Part shown: one piece after another, positions 62,013-64,000 of the stretch
How positions within the stretch are numbered: the stretch's first letter is position 1
Layout: the number at the start of each line of letters is the position of its first letter
DNA from: Cellulomonas cellasea
Lineage (GTDB): Bacteria; Actinomycetota; Actinomycetes; Actinomycetales; Cellulomonadaceae
Reading direction: 5' to 3'
Assembly: GCF_006538745.1 (NCBI RefSeq)
Contig: NZ_BJLR01000022.1
Coordinates: 112,058 to 176,057, forward strand
Length of the DNA: 64,000 nucleotides
Translations under genes and position numbers: made by a program
The notes under the pieces: model-generated
What the model was told of the DNA's origin: nothing
Seen by the model: the letters and a program-made list of their open reading frames with translations, nothing else
The model's database searches: none

Positions 62013-62165
62013 CTCGACCCGGTCTCCGTCGCGGGTACCCGGCACGACCGTCGGCACCCAGCACCCAACGATCCCGCGCCGGCGCGCGTTGTCCCAGGCA
62101 AGACCGCGCGCACAGGCTCGCGGACCAGCCCGCTCCCCCGCGAGCGGACCATGAGGAGGTCGACG

Positions 62166-64000
62166 ATGTCGAGACTGGCTGCCCGCACACCCCGGACCCG
62201 CCGCGCGGTGCCCGGACGCGGGACGGGCGCGCGCTCCACGGTTGCTGCCCTGGCCCTGAGCACGGTCGCGCTCGTCGCCTCCCCCGTCGCCGGCTACGCC
62301 GCGGCGGGTCCGGTGGTGCCCACGGAGACGGAGACGGGCTTCACCGTGCAGGTGGACGAGGGTCGCCAGGACGTGGTGCGCGCCCAGCTCGACGAGCTCG
62401 GGATCACGCCGACCCAGGAGTACGACAGCGCCATCGACGGGTTCGCCATCGACGTGACCCCGGAGCAGGCCTCGGCCGTCGAGGCGATCCCCGAGGTCGC
62501 CACCGTCCGCCCGGAGAACGTGTTCACCGCGGCCGACTCGACGTGGCCCATGTCGTGGGGCGTCGACCGCATCGACCAGCCCGCGCTCCCGCTCGACTCG
62601 AGCTTCACGTATCCCCCGTCGGCCGGCGCCGGCGTGCGCGTGTACGTGCTCGACACCGGCGTCGACGCGGCGCACGAGTCGTTCACCGGTCGCGTCGAGG
62701 CGGGCTTCGACGTCTTCGAGGGCGGGGCCGGGAACACGGACTGCGCCGGTCACGGGACGCACGTCGCCGGCATCGTCGCGAGCAACGCCGCGGGGATCGC
62801 GATCCGCGCGCACGTCGTCCCGGTGCGGGTGCTCGACTGCGCGGGCACCGGGGACACCTCGACGGTCCTGTCGGGCGTCGAGTGGGTCCTCGACGACCAC
62901 GAGCCTGGCACGCCCGCCGTCGTCAACCTCTCGCTCGGCGGCCCGGCCGACCCGTTCGTCGACGCCGCCGTCGAGGAGCTGCGCGCGGCCGGCCTGTTCG
63001 TCACCGTCGCCGCCGGGAACGCCGGCGTCGACGCGTGCGCGGTGTCGCCCGCGCGCACCCCGGGCGGCTACACGGTGGGCGCGACGACGCGCACCGACGC
63101 CCGGTGGGCGTCGTCGAACTGGGGACCGTGCGTCGACCTCTTCGCGCCGGGCGCCGAGATCAACTCGATGCTCCCGAACCTGCGCTCGGGCGTCGCGAGC
63201 GGGACGTCGCAGGCGGCGCCGCACGTCGCCGGTGCGGCCGCCCTCTACCTCGGCGAGCACCCGGGGGCGACCGCCGCCCAGGTCGAGGCTGCGATCGACG
63301 CGGCCGCGACCCCCGGCGTCGTGACCTCCGCCGGTGCGGGGAGCACGACGGCGCTGCTGTCGACGCGCTCGCTCGTCGCCCCCGCACCCGAGGACCCGCT
63401 GCCGCCGACCGGCCTGCGCACCACGCGGGTGGCCCGCACGTCCGCCACCGTCGTCTGGGACGCCCCGCTCGGAGGCCCCACGCCGACCGACTACCGGGTC
63501 TGGCTCGGGGACGAGGCCGGCAGCTCCACCCTGGTCGACGACGGTGTCTCGACGACCAGGAGCGTCACGCTCACCGGCCTCCAGGGCCGCGAGTACTACT
63601 TCGTCCGGGTGGAGACGGTCGCGGGTGAGCGCATCAGCTGGGCCTCCCCGGCGCTGACGTTCCTCACGAGCGGCAACCAGGCTCCCGTGGGCAACTTCGA
63701 GCAGCTGACGGCATCGGGCACGTCGGTGACGCTGTCCGGCTGGGCGGTCGACCCGGACGTCGCCGCTCCGATCGACGTGCACTTCTACGTCAACGGCGCG
63801 TGGGGCGGCTCCACCAGCACGACGAGGGTGCGCACCGACGTCGCGGCGGCATACCCCGGCACGGGCAACCAGCACGGCTTCAGCCGCTCCTTCACCGCGG
63901 GCGCCGGGACGCACCAGGTCTGCGCGTACGCGATCGACACCGAGTCGGCGGCCAGCACGCCGCTGGGCTGCCGGAGCGTCACGGTCGCCGGTCCTCCGGC
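62166..64000 (+). CDS. Subtilisin-like (S8) serine peptidase with FnIII and surface repeat, 3-prime truncated
   Basis: The first 611 residues of a secreted subtilase; the gene runs off the window. A long signal peptide ends near AGYAA (residue 47). An I9-type propeptide (about 55-120) precedes the S8 domain with catalytic Asp163 (VLDTGVD), His196 (GHGTHVAG) and Ser348 (GTSQAAPH). A fibronectin type III domain follows (about 415-500), then a repeat beginning NFEQLTASG at residue 510, the same module as in the preceding gene. ATG at 62166 follows GAGGAGG by 6 bases. It may be transcribed separately: 153 bases separate it from the previous gene. Confidence 0.93.
   Translation, partial: MSRLAARTPRTRRAVPGRGTGARSTVAALALSTVALVASPVAGYAAAGPVVPTETETGFTVQVDEGRQDVVRAQLDELGITPTQEYDSAIDGFAIDVTPEQASAVEAIPEVATVRPENVFTAADSTWPMSWGVDRIDQPALPLDSSFTYPPSAGAGVRVYVLDTGVDAAHESFTGRVEAGFDVFEGGAGNTDCAGHGTHVAGIVASNAAGIAIRAHVVPVRVLDCAGTGDTSTVLSGVEWVLDDHEPGTPAVVNLSLGGPADPFVDAAVEELRAAGLFVTVAAGNAGVDACAVSPARTPGGYTVGATTRTDARWASSNWGPCVDLFAPGAEINSMLPNLRSGVASGTSQAAPHVAGAAALYLGEHPGATAAQVEAAIDAAATPGVVTSAGAGSTTALLSTRSLVAPAPEDPLPPTGLRTTRVARTSATVVWDAPLGGPTPTDYRVWLGDEAGSSTLVDDGVSTTRSVTLTGLQGREYYFVRVETVAGERISWASPALTFLTSGNQAPVGNFEQLTASGTSVTLSGWAVDPDVAAPIDVHFYVNGAWGGSTSTTRVRTDVAAAYPGTGNQHGFSRSFTAGAGTHQVCAYAIDTESAASTPLGCRSVTVAGPP

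Noticed and set aside
59793..63914. 1373-residue antisense open frame opposite the exported repeat proteins
   Set aside because: Composition is His/Arg/Val-rich and repetitive only because it mirrors the coding repeats on the plus strand; the sense frames have signal peptides, catalytic motifs and a ribosome binding site.

Overview
The window is very GC-rich, with near-saturated G/C at third codon positions, and carries hallmark actinobacterial genes: kgd, the sigR-rsrA pair, mtrA-mtrB-lpqB, whiB2, bL37 and an Rv3235-like gene. The content fits a Micrococcales chromosome, most likely Cellulomonas or a close relative; that assignment is an inference from gene content and composition. About 61 protein genes fill the window. 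No tRNA, rRNA, insertion sequence, prophage or CRISPR array was recognised. No gap between genes exceeds about 215 bases.

Layout. 1-968: end of an ABC exporter. 1183-5016: kgd (2-oxoglutarate metabolism). 5118-8252: a GlxA-type regulator with a palindromic operator, a small membrane protein, a degenerate SGNH-fold protein and an orphan PilT ATPase. 8451-10921: ribosomal protein bL37, the thiol-stress pair sigR-rsrA with a matching autoregulatory promoter, ferritin and a DoxX-like protein. 11078-14391: aroA, rsgA, hisN. 14491-17354: DUF6912 protein, CpaE-like ATPase, SAF/CpaB-like protein, small HTH protein. 18097-23373: LysM protein, Rv3235-like protein, secA. 23473-25835: DMT exporter and a YcaQ/AlkX-like glycosylase. 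25901-31809: hpf, comF-like, lpqB, mtrB, mtrA. 31974-37934: a translationally coupled membrane, DUF4129, DUF4350, MoxR and DUF58 run. 38044-42157: AlkZ-like glycosylase, SpoIIM-like, RDD and VanY-like lipoprotein. 42379-46851: ABC-F, Trm112-like, a phosphomannomutase-like pseudoenzyme, a zinc-ribbon protein, DUF3499 and a degenerate metallopeptidase-family protein. 46864-53600: wbbL, DUF5719, a giant GT2 membrane protein and whiB2. 53804-55472: TIGR03089 and DMT-like proteins. 55583-64000: an overlapping glycan and cell-surface operon ending in two exported proteins that share a roughly 100-residue repeat.

Much of the order (rshA-sigH, aroA-rsgA, Rv3235, secA-hpf-comF-lpqB-mtrBA, manB-DUF3499-Rv3259, wbbL-whiB2) matches the Mycobacterium tuberculosis Rv3221-Rv3267 region as I know it. 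The differences stand out: the manB position holds a catalytically eroded homologue, and AlkX-like and exporter genes sit between hpf and secA.

Three themes recur. Many lead genes have a -10-like hexamer exactly 6-7 bases before the start codon, which suggests leaderless transcripts. Degenerate 30-36 bp tandem repeats cluster at gene ends and between convergent genes. Several proteins keep a family fold but have lost catalytic residues. The strongest candidate for an undescribed system is the 55583-64000 operon: polyprenol-sugar synthase, PIG-V-like mannosyltransferase, YdjC deacetylase, methyltransferase, lipoprotein, a lysozyme-like multi-repeat exported protein and a subtilase.
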